A stretch of DNA of 50,184 nucleotides from a bacterium (GCA_014360465.1 JACIXQ010000007.1:1-50184), one strand, 5' to 3'. Numbered from the stretch's first letter, positions 29,833-39,810 are shown. The notes: generated by a model not told the origin, from the sequence alone. A program made the numbers and translations.

Positions 29833-32800
29833 TTTAACTTCACCTTATTGCTGTTCCCGATGCTCCAGTATTGAGGGAAATACATATTGTAGAGGAAAGT
29901 CGGCATAACCCTGTAAACTCCTTCCGTTTCCGTTCGCAGGCGATAACGGAGGGTGATTTCTTCATTTTTTGTGATATAGGGCAGGTAAAAGGCTACCTTG
30001 TCTCCCAGCTCATCGTAATCGTATAATTCTGAATCATCCGATATTCCATTGAACTCACAGCCGGGTGGAAGAGGTTCTTCAATGATGAAATAATCTCGTG
30101 GAATATCACTTTTCCTGAATTTTAGCCTAACTTCAACCTCAATAAACCTGCCTTTCCTGAACTCCTCGGAAGGGCGTCCTGCTTTCCAGATAAGTCCCTC
30201 CTTAGCCGATACGCTGAGGGGGCGATAAACTCTTTTTATCTCAACACCTCCAAGCCCCCTATTTGGTTTTATCTCGTTTCTTTTTAGAATCTCTTCCAAT
30301 TTGAGGGAATAAAAAAGCTTTCCTCTACCCTGCTTGATGAGTTTGATTTCGTTCTCTCCTGGCTTCAGATGCTTCATATCAAGGTTAATTTCCAGCGGTG
30401 GGTTGAATACATCGTTAGAAGAGAAAGAGAATTGTTTAACAGTTCTGCCATTGACCTGAAGATAAACCCTGAAGCTGGGGTTGAGGTCTTCCCAGATTTT
30501 ACTGAATTCCAGTAAGCAGAGAATGACCTGAGCTGTGTCCTTTGTGGAGAGCCATTTATCACCCCTTTTGAGGGTAAGTATGTAATTGACAGCTTTGACG
30601 CAGGCGAAGTTTTGGGGTTGAAGCTTCAACATAGCCCGCAGTGCCAGGGCTGTTTCTTCCACTCCTCCATATTCTCCTTCCCAGAAGCATATGTTTCCGT
30701 TCTCCTGCCTGTCAGTCCAAAGGCTCTGGAAAACCTCTTTTGCTTTGTCCCTTTTTCCAAGGTTTAGATATGAGAGGGTTAAAAGAGCTTTGCCCTTGGG
30801 AGAAAGCTTTGGGAAAATCTGGAAAAAGTAGTCTAAGAAGGGCGATATATCTTCTCCCATTCCTGTCAAAACATAGAAGGCAAGTAGCCACTGGTCTTTT
30901 TCTCTATGCCCTAATTTGGGCACGACTTCTACCTTCACTTGCTCTTCCATCATCCTTAGGAGGGCATTCTTGCCCTGTTCAAGCGTAGCTAATTTGACGG
31001 GAAATCCCATTTTATTCGCTTCCCAGAGCCCCCACAGGGCGTAGGCCGATGTCCAGGGGAGGGTGTCATCGCTCTTAACCCAGCCCCAACCTCCGTCTGT
31101 ATGCTGGAGATAATAGAGGCGGAAGATACCATTGCTTATCATATCGGGTAGCTCTTTCTCCAGCTTCTCGCTCTTTATTCCTTTTTCCTTAAGAAAACGA
31201 TAGAGTGCTATATCAGGGAGGAATGCATCCACGGTTTGCTCTGTGCAACCATAGGGATATCGGGCGAGATAATCAAGCGCGTTGAAAAGGGAGGATGTGA
31301 TTGACGGGGATAGATTGATTTTTAGTTTCACCGTTGAGGGAATGGCATTTTTATCAATCCTAATTTTTTGAAGGACGGTTCCATCTGTTTGTCCGCTTTT
31401 GCTCTCCTCTTTATGAAGTCCAAATGGAAGAATGGGTATCGTTAGCTTCATAGCATCCTTGAGTCCGCTCTTGGCAAGAGCATAAAGTTGTATAGTCGCT
31501 GACTCTTCGTTCTCCACCTCAATATTCCATTCAACCTTACCTTCTTTTTTTGCTTCAATTACCAGTTCTTTTTGCTTATCTCCCTTAATCCTGACATTTT
31601 CCGCCGAGAGCTCCAGTTTCACCGTTTGTTTCTCATCTGTCCGATTGTGAACGATGCCGGTGATGGTCGTCGTATCGCCTTGCCTAACAAATACAGGCAT
31701 AACAAGGCGCAGGAAGAGGGGTTTCTGGGTGATTATGTTAAGTTTGTTTGCTCCGAATATGCTGCTGAAAGTGTTAGCGATAGCCGTTATTCGCCAGCTG
31801 GTTATTGTATCAGGTAGTCTGAAGCTAAATGAGGCGACGCCGTTTTCATCAGTTAAAAGGGATGGAAGCCAGAAGGCTGTATCGGGAAAGTATTGACGGA
31901 CTTCCTCAGGAGAAAAAGCCTTGTTGACAGGACCGAGATAAATCATCTCTCCCGACCAGCGGGTGATTACCTCCAGCGTATCCCTTAGTGCGAAAAATGA
32001 GGTTATATCCTCATCGGCTTTCTCTTCCATTATCTTAAAGATTGCCTCATCTACTACAGCGATGGAGAGCTCACCCTTAAGTGGTTGCCCCTTTTCATCT
32101 TCTATTTTAACCTTGCAGAAAACCTTGCTCCGCGGTTCGTAAACCTTCTTATCGGTTTCAAGCGATAACTTTAATTTAAATCGGGGTGGGTTAATTGATA
32201 GTGTAGCGCTTTCGCTTAGCAGTTTTCCCTTCCTCACTATCGTCGCCTGAACGAGGAGAAAATAACCATAATCTTTTAGATTAGTTATCCTTATAAGATG
32301 TCTTCCCTTCTCCAGGTTTTTGAACTCGTATTTGTAAAGTTTTCTTCCCTCATAAGTGAGAAGGACAACTGCTTTGTAAGGCAGGTCAAGTAGGAGGAGC
32401 GCTTCATCACCCATTTGATAGCTTCTTCTGTCTGAGAGGAGGCGGGGGTGTTTCAAGGGGCGGGTTAGAGAATAGCGACCCTCCACAAGGGAAGGAAGGG
32501 CAACGAGGGAGATAGTATCAAGGATAGCATCCTTTTCCTTTGCTACCAGTTCATATTCTCCTTCTTCCCCTATCATCAGCTGGATTTTCCTTTTTTCTCC
32601 ATCTTTCATATGCAAGCGCCAGAGCGATTGTTCCTTCTTCTTAGCTTTTTTCCCCGCCCAGTAAATCTTATACAGGATTACTTTTATCTCTCTCCTATCT
32701 TTGAATGGCGAGGAGTAGGAAAGCTCGGCATCCATCTTCTCCCCCACTTTCAAGATTGTCCTATGTAGGGATAGTTTGAGGGTTGAAGGGCTTCTCGTTA

Positions 32801-34451
32801 CTAAAAAATTAGTGCTGGCTTGAGCGGTGCGATTGGCAGTATCGGTTACTGTGACATTCACAGAATAGATGTAATCTCGCATCCTGCCGGGCTCCCTTTC
32901 TAAGCGAAGTGAAATAGTTGCCTTCCCCATATTGTCCGTTTTCGTCGTTGCCATCCGCACCATCTCTCCATTTTCTTCCTCGCCAATAACGGACCCTTCT
33001 TCAAAATATGGTGAGTATGGCGAACGATAAACCTCGTAATCAACCGTTGCTCCAGACACGGGCACGCCGAACAAATAATTCGCCTCCACCTCCACCTTGG
33101 CAGTTTCGCCTACAAGATAGCGTTCCTTATTCGGTTTCAGCTTCACCTCCATTTCCGGTTTTCTGTAAACCGAGACATTAAAATAGCAAATATCGTATGC
33201 TCCAACATCTTTACAGGAAACATTTATACTATAAATTCCCGGCTTGGCAGTGGAGGGGATTTTGAATGAACCCCAGCAACTGCCGAGCCGATTCGTTCTT
33301 AGCTCGGAGATATGGAGGATGTTTTCCTCCTCATCTGTGACCACATATTTAAGTCTGAGCTGGTGGGGAAGTCTGTATTCCTCATTTCTCAGTGCCCTCA
33401 CGATGCTCTTGAAATAGACCGTTTGACCGGGACGATAGATGGGTCTTTCTGTGTAAGTATATATTCTGTAGCTGGTTTCTCCCCTTCGTGGGTATTCATA
33501 TTCCCAGATGGCAAGAAAGGCATAGGAGGGTCCAATTTTACCAACAATTTTACAAGGTCCGGTATACTTTCCTTCCCATAATCCCATGCTACTCGTTTTG
33601 CCTGTTATGATTTCGTTTCTTCTCTGAACCATTATATCCACACCCTCCAGGGGGAAGCCTTTCTCAAGGTCTGTTGCCCAGAGTAGGATTTTTTCTCCAT
33701 CCTGCTTAAGGATTAGGGCGAGTGATGTTACGAGGAAGATGAGACTTGATTTCACTATGCCCGAGCTGGCGTCCAGAATATAAAGACCAGGTGGTAAGTA
33801 AGGGATTTTGCCGCCCCAGTTGAAGGTGTCCTCAGGGTCCCTCTTTATATTTTCCTCCCAGCTTTTAACCAGTTCCCGGGGCAGGGAAAGCTCTGCGGGT
33901 GTTCCTGGCTGACGCCAGGGATAAATGTATTTCCCTAATTCAAACAATTTTGCTACTGGCAATTCTTCCAATTTGAAACGGTAGAGAGTAAGGTGTAGTT
34001 TTTCCTCCGGAGCGTATCCGCTTGCCCAGACCCTAACGGATTCTCCCGTGTGGAATACGGACTTATCCGCCCAGATGGATATGCTCGTCTCCGAACGGCT
34101 CAACTTAAGAACGATTTTCTTCCTTTCGCCTTCTTTTATCTGGACATATCTTTCCCTTTCGTCGGCGAGATAGTGGGCGGAGGATTGGCAGTAGAGGAAA
34201 TATTTACTTGCCGGAATGCCAGCGAGTAGGAAGTGTCCCTCTTCATCGGTCTTTGCTTTATAAGCTCTCTTAAAATCCCACGCCTCGGGGGAGAGGGAAA
34301 CCTCGGCTCCTTGGATTGGTTTTCCGTTCTCTCCCGCAAGCACTATTCCTTCAATAGAGCCCAACGGTGTCTCCATCTTTATGAAGAAGGCGAAAAGAGT
34401 ACCTATCCAGACGAGCGCTATTAAGGATAAAAAGAGCTCATTTCTCTTCAT
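29829..34451 (-). CDS. Bacterial alpha-2-macroglobulin family protein with thioester motif
   Basis: TYTERPIYRPGQTVYFKSIVR; SLLTDENGVASFSFRLPDTITSWRITAIA; YPYGCTEQTVDAFLPD (CxEQ thioester); GGWGWVKSDDTLPWTSAYALWGL. Start set at MKRNELFLSLIALVW. Confidence 0.92.
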   Translation of the reverse strand: MKRNELFLSLIALVWIGTLFAFFIKMETPLGSIEGIVLAGENGKPIQGAEVSLSPEAWDFKRAYKAKTDEEGHFLLAGIPASKYFLYCQSSAHYLADERERYVQIKEGERKKIVLKLSRSETSISIWADKSVFHTGESVRVWASGYAPEEKLHLTLYRFKLEELPVAKLFELGKYIYPWRQPGTPAELSLPRELVKSWEENIKRDPEDTFNWGGKIPYLPPGLYILDASSGIVKSSLIFLVTSLALILKQDGEKILLWATDLEKGFPLEGVDIMVQRRNEIITGKTSSMGLWEGKYTGPCKIVGKIGPSYAFLAIWEYEYPRRGETSYRIYTYTERPIYRPGQTVYFKSIVRALRNEEYRLPHQLRLKYVVTDEEENILHISELRTNRLGSCWGSFKIPSTAKPGIYSINVSCKDVGAYDICYFNVSVYRKPEMEVKLKPNKERYLVGETAKVEVEANYLFGVPVSGATVDYEVYRSPYSPYFEEGSVIGEEENGEMVRMATTKTDNMGKATISLRLEREPGRMRDYIYSVNVTVTDTANRTAQASTNFLVTRSPSTLKLSLHRTILKVGEKMDAELSYSSPFKDRREIKVILYKIYWAGKKAKKKEQSLWRLHMKDGEKRKIQLMIGEEGEYELVAKEKDAILDTISLVALPSLVEGRYSLTRPLKHPRLLSDRRSYQMGDEALLLLDLPYKAVVLLTYEGRKLYKYEFKNLEKGRHLIRITNLKDYGYFLLVQATIVRKGKLLSESATLSINPPRFKLKLSLETDKKVYEPRSKVFCKVKIEDEKGQPLKGELSIAVVDEAIFKIMEEKADEDITSFFALRDTLEVITRWSGEMIYLGPVNKAFSPEEVRQYFPDTAFWLPSLLTDENGVASFSFRLPDTITSWRITAIANTFSSIFGANKLNIITQKPLFLRLVMPVFVRQGDTTTITGIVHNRTDEKQTVKLELSAENVRIKGDKQKELVIEAKKEGKVEWNIEVENEESATIQLYALAKSGLKDAMKLTIPILPFGLHKEESKSGQTDGTVLQKIRIDKNAIPSTVKLKINLSPSITSSLFNALDYLARYPYGCTEQTVDAFLPDIALYRFLKEKGIKSEKLEKELPDMISNGIFRLYYLQHTDGGWGWVKSDDTLPWTSAYALWGLWEANKMGFPVKLATLEQGKNALLRMMEEQVKVEVVPKLGHREKDQWLLAFYVLTGMGEDISPFLDYFFQIFPKLSPKGKALLTLSYLNLGKRDKAKEVFQSLWTDRQENGNICFWEGEYGGVEETALALRAMLKLQPQNFACVKAVNYILTLKRGDKWLSTKDTAQVILCLLEFSKIWEDLNPSFRVYLQVNGRTVKQFSFSSNDVFNPPLEINLDMKHLKPGENEIKLIKQGRGKLFYSLKLEEILKRNEIKPNRGLGGVEIKRVYRPLSVSAKEGLIWKAGRPSEEFRKGRFIEVEVRLKFRKSDIPRDYFIIEEPLPPGCEFNGISDDSELYDYDELGDKVAFYLPYITKNEEITLRYRLRTETEGVYRVMPTFLYNMYFPQYWSIGNSNKVKLK

Positions 34452-35881
34452 TTTTCTTTCTCCTTCCCGCGTGCGAGAAGATAGACGAGGAAGCAAGCGA
34501 GGGGCACAGTGCCCAGTGTGATGTAGAATTTGTGCACCCTCTTCAGCTCAGCTGATAGAGGGGATAGCAGAGGTGTGAGAAGGATAGCCAATAGGAGGAG
34601 AAAGATAGCAAAGGATGGGAAAGCGAATTCCTCTCCTCTCAAGTAGAGAAAGAGAAGGATTATGGAACCGATAAGAGCACCGGCGAAGATACCTACCGAA
34701 GCGTTTAAGCCGTAAATAGCGACGAGAAAGGAGAAAATGATGAGTGATAATAAGGAGATGAGTAATTTGTTAAGTGGGGTGCGTTTTTCTTCCATAGGTA
34801 GGATTAGAAGTAGAATGACGCCGGTGAGCAGACCAAGGAAAGGGAAGAAATCGTAAAAGCTGGGAATGGCAACAAATGGCGCTGTAGAGAAGAGCTGATA
34901 AAAGATGCGAAAAATGGCGAGGATCGCGATTGAGAGAAGAAAGAGATTGAAAGTTCTCTTCGCTTTCGGATTGTCTTCTGAAAAGATGAGGGCGGAGAAA
35001 GGAATGAGGGAAAGACCAGCGAGGCAGACGCCATAGGCGCGTAAGAGACGAAAGGATATGGCGAATAGACCGAGAAGAAGGAGGACCACGACTATTGATA
35101 TTCTCCTTTCATCTTTCGTCTCCAAAAGAAGCAGGGTGACAATTGCTCCTGTTACTGACCCTGCCGAGCTCACAAAGAAGAAGGGCAAATGATGAAAATA
35201 GAAATAGGAAAGGGCAAAGATGAAGGTTAAAAAGAAAAGGGTAACGAGGAGTAGCCTTATCATTTTGCTTCCTCGTAAAGAAGCGAAGAAGGAAAGAAGA
35301 GCGATGGCGGATAGCGAGAGGGGTAAGAGATACCATAGTTCTTCCGGAAGCTTCTTTTCGCTCATTGCGGAGTGAAAGACGCCGAAGGTAAGGGCGAGGG
35401 CAAGAAGGAGGGCAACATTCTGTGCCCATCCAATCTCGTCGGGGCGTTCTTTGAGGAAGGCGCTACTTAAGAAGGTGATTAGCGAGAAGGCGATGAGGAA
35501 ACCGAAGAGAAAGATTGGCAGGTCATAGGGAAGGAAATAGGCGATGACGATGAGAAGGAGGGGAAGGCTGGTGGATGAGAGAAGAGAGGGAGGTGGATAG
35601 GAAGAAGCTGGAAGGCGGAGGGAGAAAAGGAGAAGGGTGCCGCTTAACCCACCGAGAAGGATGCCTATCCCAAAACCTCGTGAGGAGAAGCCTTGCCAGG
35701 CGGGGAATGGCGGTTTGAGATAATAGAAAACAAAAAAGAGTAAAGGGATGGACCATAGCAGGATTTTAAGAACGAAGAAAGGGGGTATCTTTAACCGGGC
35801 TTCTTTTTTCCTGCTCGCGAATAGAGCGAACAGAATACCAAAAAAACTAACTGCAATCACTGGAACGAATTGCCAATCCAT
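34448..35881 (-). CDS. Polytopic integral membrane protein of unknown function
   Basis: Many consecutive hydrophobic segments; stop overlaps the A2M start. Start at MDWQFVPVIAVSFFG (35881) or 35968. Confidence 0.75.
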   Translation of the reverse strand: MDWQFVPVIAVSFFGILFALFASRKKEARLKIPPFFVLKILLWSIPLLFFVFYYLKPPFPAWQGFSSRGFGIGILLGGLSGTLLLFSLRLPASSYPPPSLLSSTSLPLLLIVIAYFLPYDLPIFLFGFLIAFSLITFLSSAFLKERPDEIGWAQNVALLLALALTFGVFHSAMSEKKLPEELWYLLPLSLSAIALLSFFASLRGSKMIRLLLVTLFFLTFIFALSYFYFHHLPFFFVSSAGSVTGAIVTLLLLETKDERRISIVVVLLLLGLFAISFRLLRAYGVCLAGLSLIPFSALIFSEDNPKAKRTFNLFLLSIAILAIFRIFYQLFSTAPFVAIPSFYDFFPFLGLLTGVILLLILPMEEKRTPLNKLLISLLSLIIFSFLVAIYGLNASVGIFAGALIGSIILLFLYLRGEEFAFPSFAIFLLLLAILLTPLLSPLSAELKRVHKFYITLGTVPLACFLVYLLARGKEKEK

Positions 35882-36030
35882 ATTCTTTTTCCCCTTTCTT
35901 AAAAAAGATGGTAGTGCCTTTATGCTTTCCACTTTGTCTTCCCTCAATATAGCAGAGGGAAAAATCACGATAATTTAGCGCTATCCAAAGTTTGCTAAAT
36001 ATTAGATACATCAGGTGAGTTAAAAGTTTC

Positions 36031-37908
36031 TCAACGGTATTTCTCCTCTGCTAAGAGGCTTTTGGCAGTTTCTCTTATCTTCGCCTGCTTATCTTCTCTT
36101 GCCAGTTTTTTAATTAAGCCGATTATTTCTGGGAACGATTCCCTACCATTCCAAAGGTTCTTAAGAAGTTGTATTCTCAATAGCTCATCGTCGCTTTTCA
36201 GTAATACCTTTTTATGGATTTGATATGAGGAACTGCTCATCTTTCTGAAACTCAAAGAGAGTGCCGCCTGAAGCCTTACCGAAGGTTGGGGGTCTGAGAG
36301 GATTGCTTTGAGCAGAACATCCTCTGCTTCTTTGGTCCAAATGAACCTCATAGCCCATAAGGCAGTAGCCCTTATCTCCGGCGATTCTTCCTCAGAGAAT
36401 TTCAGAAGAATGGGAAAAGAGCGGTTCAAGCCGGCATTCCCTAAGCAGAGAAGCAGGAGGGTTGTTTCCCTTATGGAGGATGACGAATTCAATCGGTCAA
36501 TGAATTTATCCACTATCTTCTCCGATATTTCATTTGAGGAGTCCCTAAGTCTATTAGCCATAATGCCGAGAACGAGCTGGGCGGTAGAGGGGATTTCAAA
36601 ATCTTCCTCATTGAAAGCCAATTGCGAGAGTTCATCTACTATGGCAGGGATGGGTCTTTTGATATCAGCAAGGGAGTAAATAACGGGAAGGAGAATAGAA
36701 GGGTTTTTTCTGTTGGTCCTGACGAAGCGGAGAAGAATTTCCTGTGCCTGGGAATTTCCCACCGCGCTGAGAGCTTCAAGAATAAGCTTTTGTGAAGGTT
36801 TTAGCTCCTTGCTGTTCAGAAGAATTTCCTCTATTTTTTCACAATCATCTGGATGGAGGTAGATAAATGCTTTCAGCTTAAGATAAAGTGATAACGAATC
36901 TTTGGTCTCACCTTGCTCTATTTCGCTTAACTCTCCGAGAAGGTTATCCAACTTAGTATCGCCGAGGATTTTCCTGTAGATGGTTTCCTCTCCACCGGAA
37001 AGTTTTTGATAAAGGGGAAGTTTTCTCAACAGTGTTTTTCTCTCTATATAAACATTCTGTAGAGCCGAAGTTTCGGCTTCACTTATATTCTCTATTGAAA
37101 TAAGATTTAGGATTACATCGGTTTTGATATTCCCTACCTTTCTATCTACGATGAAAATTTCCAGCTCGTCATTTCCTTTCAAAGAGATTGGTTTTCCTAC
37201 CCTGAAAGCGTATTCAATGCGAATCTCTCCCTTGGGAACGATTTTGGGGTTTAATTTTGGTTCTTCATCAGCTTTTTCAGCGGATTTATAGCTTATTTTG
37301 CTTTTGATAAATGAGATGGTGTCCTTCCCTCCCACGAGCTTTTTGTAAGTAGCCTTATATATGCCCGATGGGTCTGTTTCTTCGGTTTGCCAACACTCCT
37401 CCCTGAAACTTTCTGGAGAGACGATTTGGAAAAAGGAGAGGAGTGTTCTGATATAGCCATCAGCAACCCCACAAACGCTATCTTCAATCTCAAGATAAAG
37501 TATTTTTCCGGATTTAGCAAAGGCAATGTAAAAAGGCTTTTCCATATCTCTTTTGATTGTCAATTCGTCTTCGTGGGGATGCAAATGGTTGAGTTCAAAA
37601 TAAAAGTAGTTTAGCTTTAACTTGCAATATAAAATGACAGCGTCTTCTTTATCTATGAAAGGAAGGAAAAAGACCTCTCCCGATACGATTGTGCGAAGAT
37701 CCCCAATGGCCCCAGGGATAATCAATGGGTTTCCCTCGCTTGTTTTAAAAATCCTTCCGAAATCATAAGATGACTCACACCGATAGCGAAAGCTATAGAT
37801 AAGCTTTTCCCCACTTTTAAAATCATAAAAAGAATTTGCCCTTGCGGGTGTCTCAAGGTTTGTAATTAGTAAAAGTAGCGAAAAAAGGTAAAAGGTTTTC
37901 AGTTTCAA
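36031..37908 (-). CDS. Secreted vitellogenin-N/MTP-like (large lipid transfer protein module) and HEAT-repeat protein
   Basis: Signal peptide; GEKLIYSFRYRCESSYDF..., SGKILYLEIEDSVCGVADGYIRTLLSFFQ, WQTEETDPSGIYKATYKKL, then helical repeats with LLLLCLGNAGLNRSFPILLKFSEEESPEIRATALWAMRFI...VRLQAALSL. Confidence 0.65.
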   Translation of the reverse strand: MKLKTFYLFSLLLLITNLETPARANSFYDFKSGEKLIYSFRYRCESSYDFGRIFKTSEGNPLIIPGAIGDLRTIVSGEVFFLPFIDKEDAVILYCKLKLNYFYFELNHLHPHEDELTIKRDMEKPFYIAFAKSGKILYLEIEDSVCGVADGYIRTLLSFFQIVSPESFREECWQTEETDPSGIYKATYKKLVGGKDTISFIKSKISYKSAEKADEEPKLNPKIVPKGEIRIEYAFRVGKPISLKGNDELEIFIVDRKVGNIKTDVILNLISIENISEAETSALQNVYIERKTLLRKLPLYQKLSGGEETIYRKILGDTKLDNLLGELSEIEQGETKDSLSLYLKLKAFIYLHPDDCEKIEEILLNSKELKPSQKLILEALSAVGNSQAQEILLRFVRTNRKNPSILLPVIYSLADIKRPIPAIVDELSQLAFNEEDFEIPSTAQLVLGIMANRLRDSSNEISEKIVDKFIDRLNSSSSIRETTLLLLCLGNAGLNRSFPILLKFSEEESPEIRATALWAMRFIWTKEAEDVLLKAILSDPQPSVRLQAALSLSFRKMSSSSYQIHKKVLLKSDDELLRIQLLKNLWNGRESFPEIIGLIKKLAREDKQAKIRETAKSLLAEEKYR

Positions 37909-37920
37909 TCTTTAACCACC

Positions 37921-39810
37921 CTATTTTGCCTTTGCTGGCGCTCCTTTTAACTTCAGTGGCAGATAGAATTCTATCTCACCGTCCTCACCCTTGAGTGTTA
38001 TTCTATCCCCTCTTTTGCCAACAGCATCCCCAGTGAAGGTGCCTTTCTCAAGGTCGTAGATAAGCACGATGTCCTCTCCAGTCGGGTCTAAATTGAGGCG
38101 ATGGTTCACCTCCATAATACCCTTCTCCCTATCTGCCTTTCTCGGTCCCCACACTTCCATAACTATGACAACCTTCTTATCAGAGGGAGGAATTATCTCC
38201 TTTTGCCATTTTATCTCCTTTCCGAACCAGATGAACTCATCAGTTGGAGAAGCAGGTTCATCAAGAGCGCTATAGGCGGATGTGCCGAAGAGAATGGTGC
38301 AGAAACCAGCCGGATAAGGTGTCTTCAAACGAGTGACAACGACAGATACGGTCTCCTTAGAGAATTGCTGCCCTGTTATCAAGCTTTGAACATATTCCCT
38401 AGGTCCTATTATGTAACCGTTCGTTTTGACTCCATCCCAATTGAATATGTCCCAAGTGAATTTCTTTGAACCTATTAGATAATCAATTTTGGTATATGCA
38501 TAAATACTACCATTTAGCGCTTCCAACTCGTTTAGAGCACCATAACGGACAACGAAGAAAGGTTCATCTCCTGCGAGCTCTATGCCAAGGTCGGTCTGAA
38601 GATTAAGCCGGTCCTTGAGGAAGGTGAGTTCAGCGCCAGCCCCGGCGCTGGCGACGACAACATCCACTCCTGCTTCTGCATATCCCCTCGTGTCAATATA
38701 AGGGGAGAGGATTCCCGAGATATGGGAGGGTGTGAGACAGAAGCCGTAATCAATGCCAACTACTCCCTTAAAACCCAAGGTGACGCTTACCGGGATTGGT
38801 CCTATCATAAAGTTTCCGGTATATGCCTGGTCTATTCCTTTGGATTGGCTATCCTGGTAGGAGATAAAAGTGTCCCGCTCGTCATACCAAAGGTCGTAGC
38901 CTAATGCTCTTATGACTATGGAGGAATTTGCCTTATCTTTGGAAGAGTTCAGCCTTGCTTCACCATAGACTATCTCCGTAGATTCACCAAAAAGGTAGCC
39001 AGTGCCTTTGCCACTTGCTTTTAGCTCTAATTTGTCCTTTTCTCCTTTCATACCAATGTAGGCATCTACTTCAACTGCTAATATATTCTCATCACCCAAA
39101 CTTTTTGAATATGAATTTTCCAATTTCAGCTTTTTAATCCCTTGAGGCTTTGCTTTTGCTGTTTTATTCTCCACCATTTCTGCAATGCGCTTGGCTGTTT
39201 CCATCTGTTTCTCCATTGCCTCTGGGCTGAGGGCGACAGGGCTTATAAGCGGTTTAGGCGTGAGGAGCGTGAAGTTGGGAGTCATCAACGCTTTCTGGCT
39301 TAGGCTTGGAACGAAGAAGTTGGGCTTTTGGCTGACGCTTCCCAAAAGGACCTGGCGGGTGCGGTCAAAGACATCCTTGTTCAACTTGCATATTTGAATT
39401 GTGACATCACCAGGCTCTCTTAATGAATAGCCAAGCTCGTTGAATTTTCTTTCCAGCTCGTTCATTTGGGCGATGAAATCTTCCGCTTTTAGCTTTGCTC
39501 CATTTTCCAAAATAACCTCGCTCTGTGGTGCAAGCTTGAGCTCCTCAAGAGTGAAGGGTTTGAAGGGAATGGGATTTCTTTTTATGATATTCACCAGATT
39601 GGGATTAAACTGAATAGGGGTTCTTCTAATTATTAGTTGAGGAGTGATTTTTAGCCCTTCTGCTGGAAGGTTCAGCTGGGGCTGGGCAGGAAGATAAAAG
39701 GGAAGCGTGAGCAGAAAAGCTATTAGGAAAAAGCGAAGTATCCATAGCCTATCAGCTTTTCCCAGCACCTCCATATTTACCGTCTTGACAGTTTTCTTTA
39801 TTAGCCTCAT
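37921..39810 (-). CDS. Secreted beta-rich protein of unknown function
   Basis: Signal-like TM segment ILRFFLIAFLLTLPFYLPA; beta-rich middle (IPVSVTLGFKGVVGIDYGFCLTPSHISGILSPYIDTRGYAEAGVDVVVASAGAGAELTFLKDRLNLQTDLGIEL). 13 nt upstream of the next gene. An internal start is possible. Confidence 0.7.
   Translation of the reverse strand: MRLIKKTVKTVNMEVLGKADRLWILRFFLIAFLLTLPFYLPAQPQLNLPAEGLKITPQLIIRRTPIQFNPNLVNIIKRNPIPFKPFTLEELKLAPQSEVILENGAKLKAEDFIAQMNELERKFNELGYSLREPGDVTIQICKLNKDVFDRTRQVLLGSVSQKPNFFVPSLSQKALMTPNFTLLTPKPLISPVALSPEAMEKQMETAKRIAEMVENKTAKAKPQGIKKLKLENSYSKSLGDENILAVEVDAYIGMKGEKDKLELKASGKGTGYLFGESTEIVYGEARLNSSKDKANSSIVIRALGYDLWYDERDTFISYQDSQSKGIDQAYTGNFMIGPIPVSVTLGFKGVVGIDYGFCLTPSHISGILSPYIDTRGYAEAGVDVVVASAGAGAELTFLKDRLNLQTDLGIELAGDEPFFVVRYGALNELEALNGSIYAYTKIDYLIGSKKFTWDIFNWDGVKTNGYIIGPREYVQSLITGQQFSKETVSVVVTRLKTPYPAGFCTILFGTSAYSALDEPASPTDEFIWFGKEIKWQKEIIPPSDKKVVIVMEVWGPRKADREKGIMEVNHRLNLDPTGEDIVLIYDLEKGTFTGDAVGKRGDRITLKGEDGEIEFYLPLKLKGAPAKAK

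Noticed and set aside
34804-35429. Ser/Phe-rich ORFs in the polytopic membrane gene region
   Set aside because: Alternate frames of the same strand in a compositionally biased hydrophobic gene.
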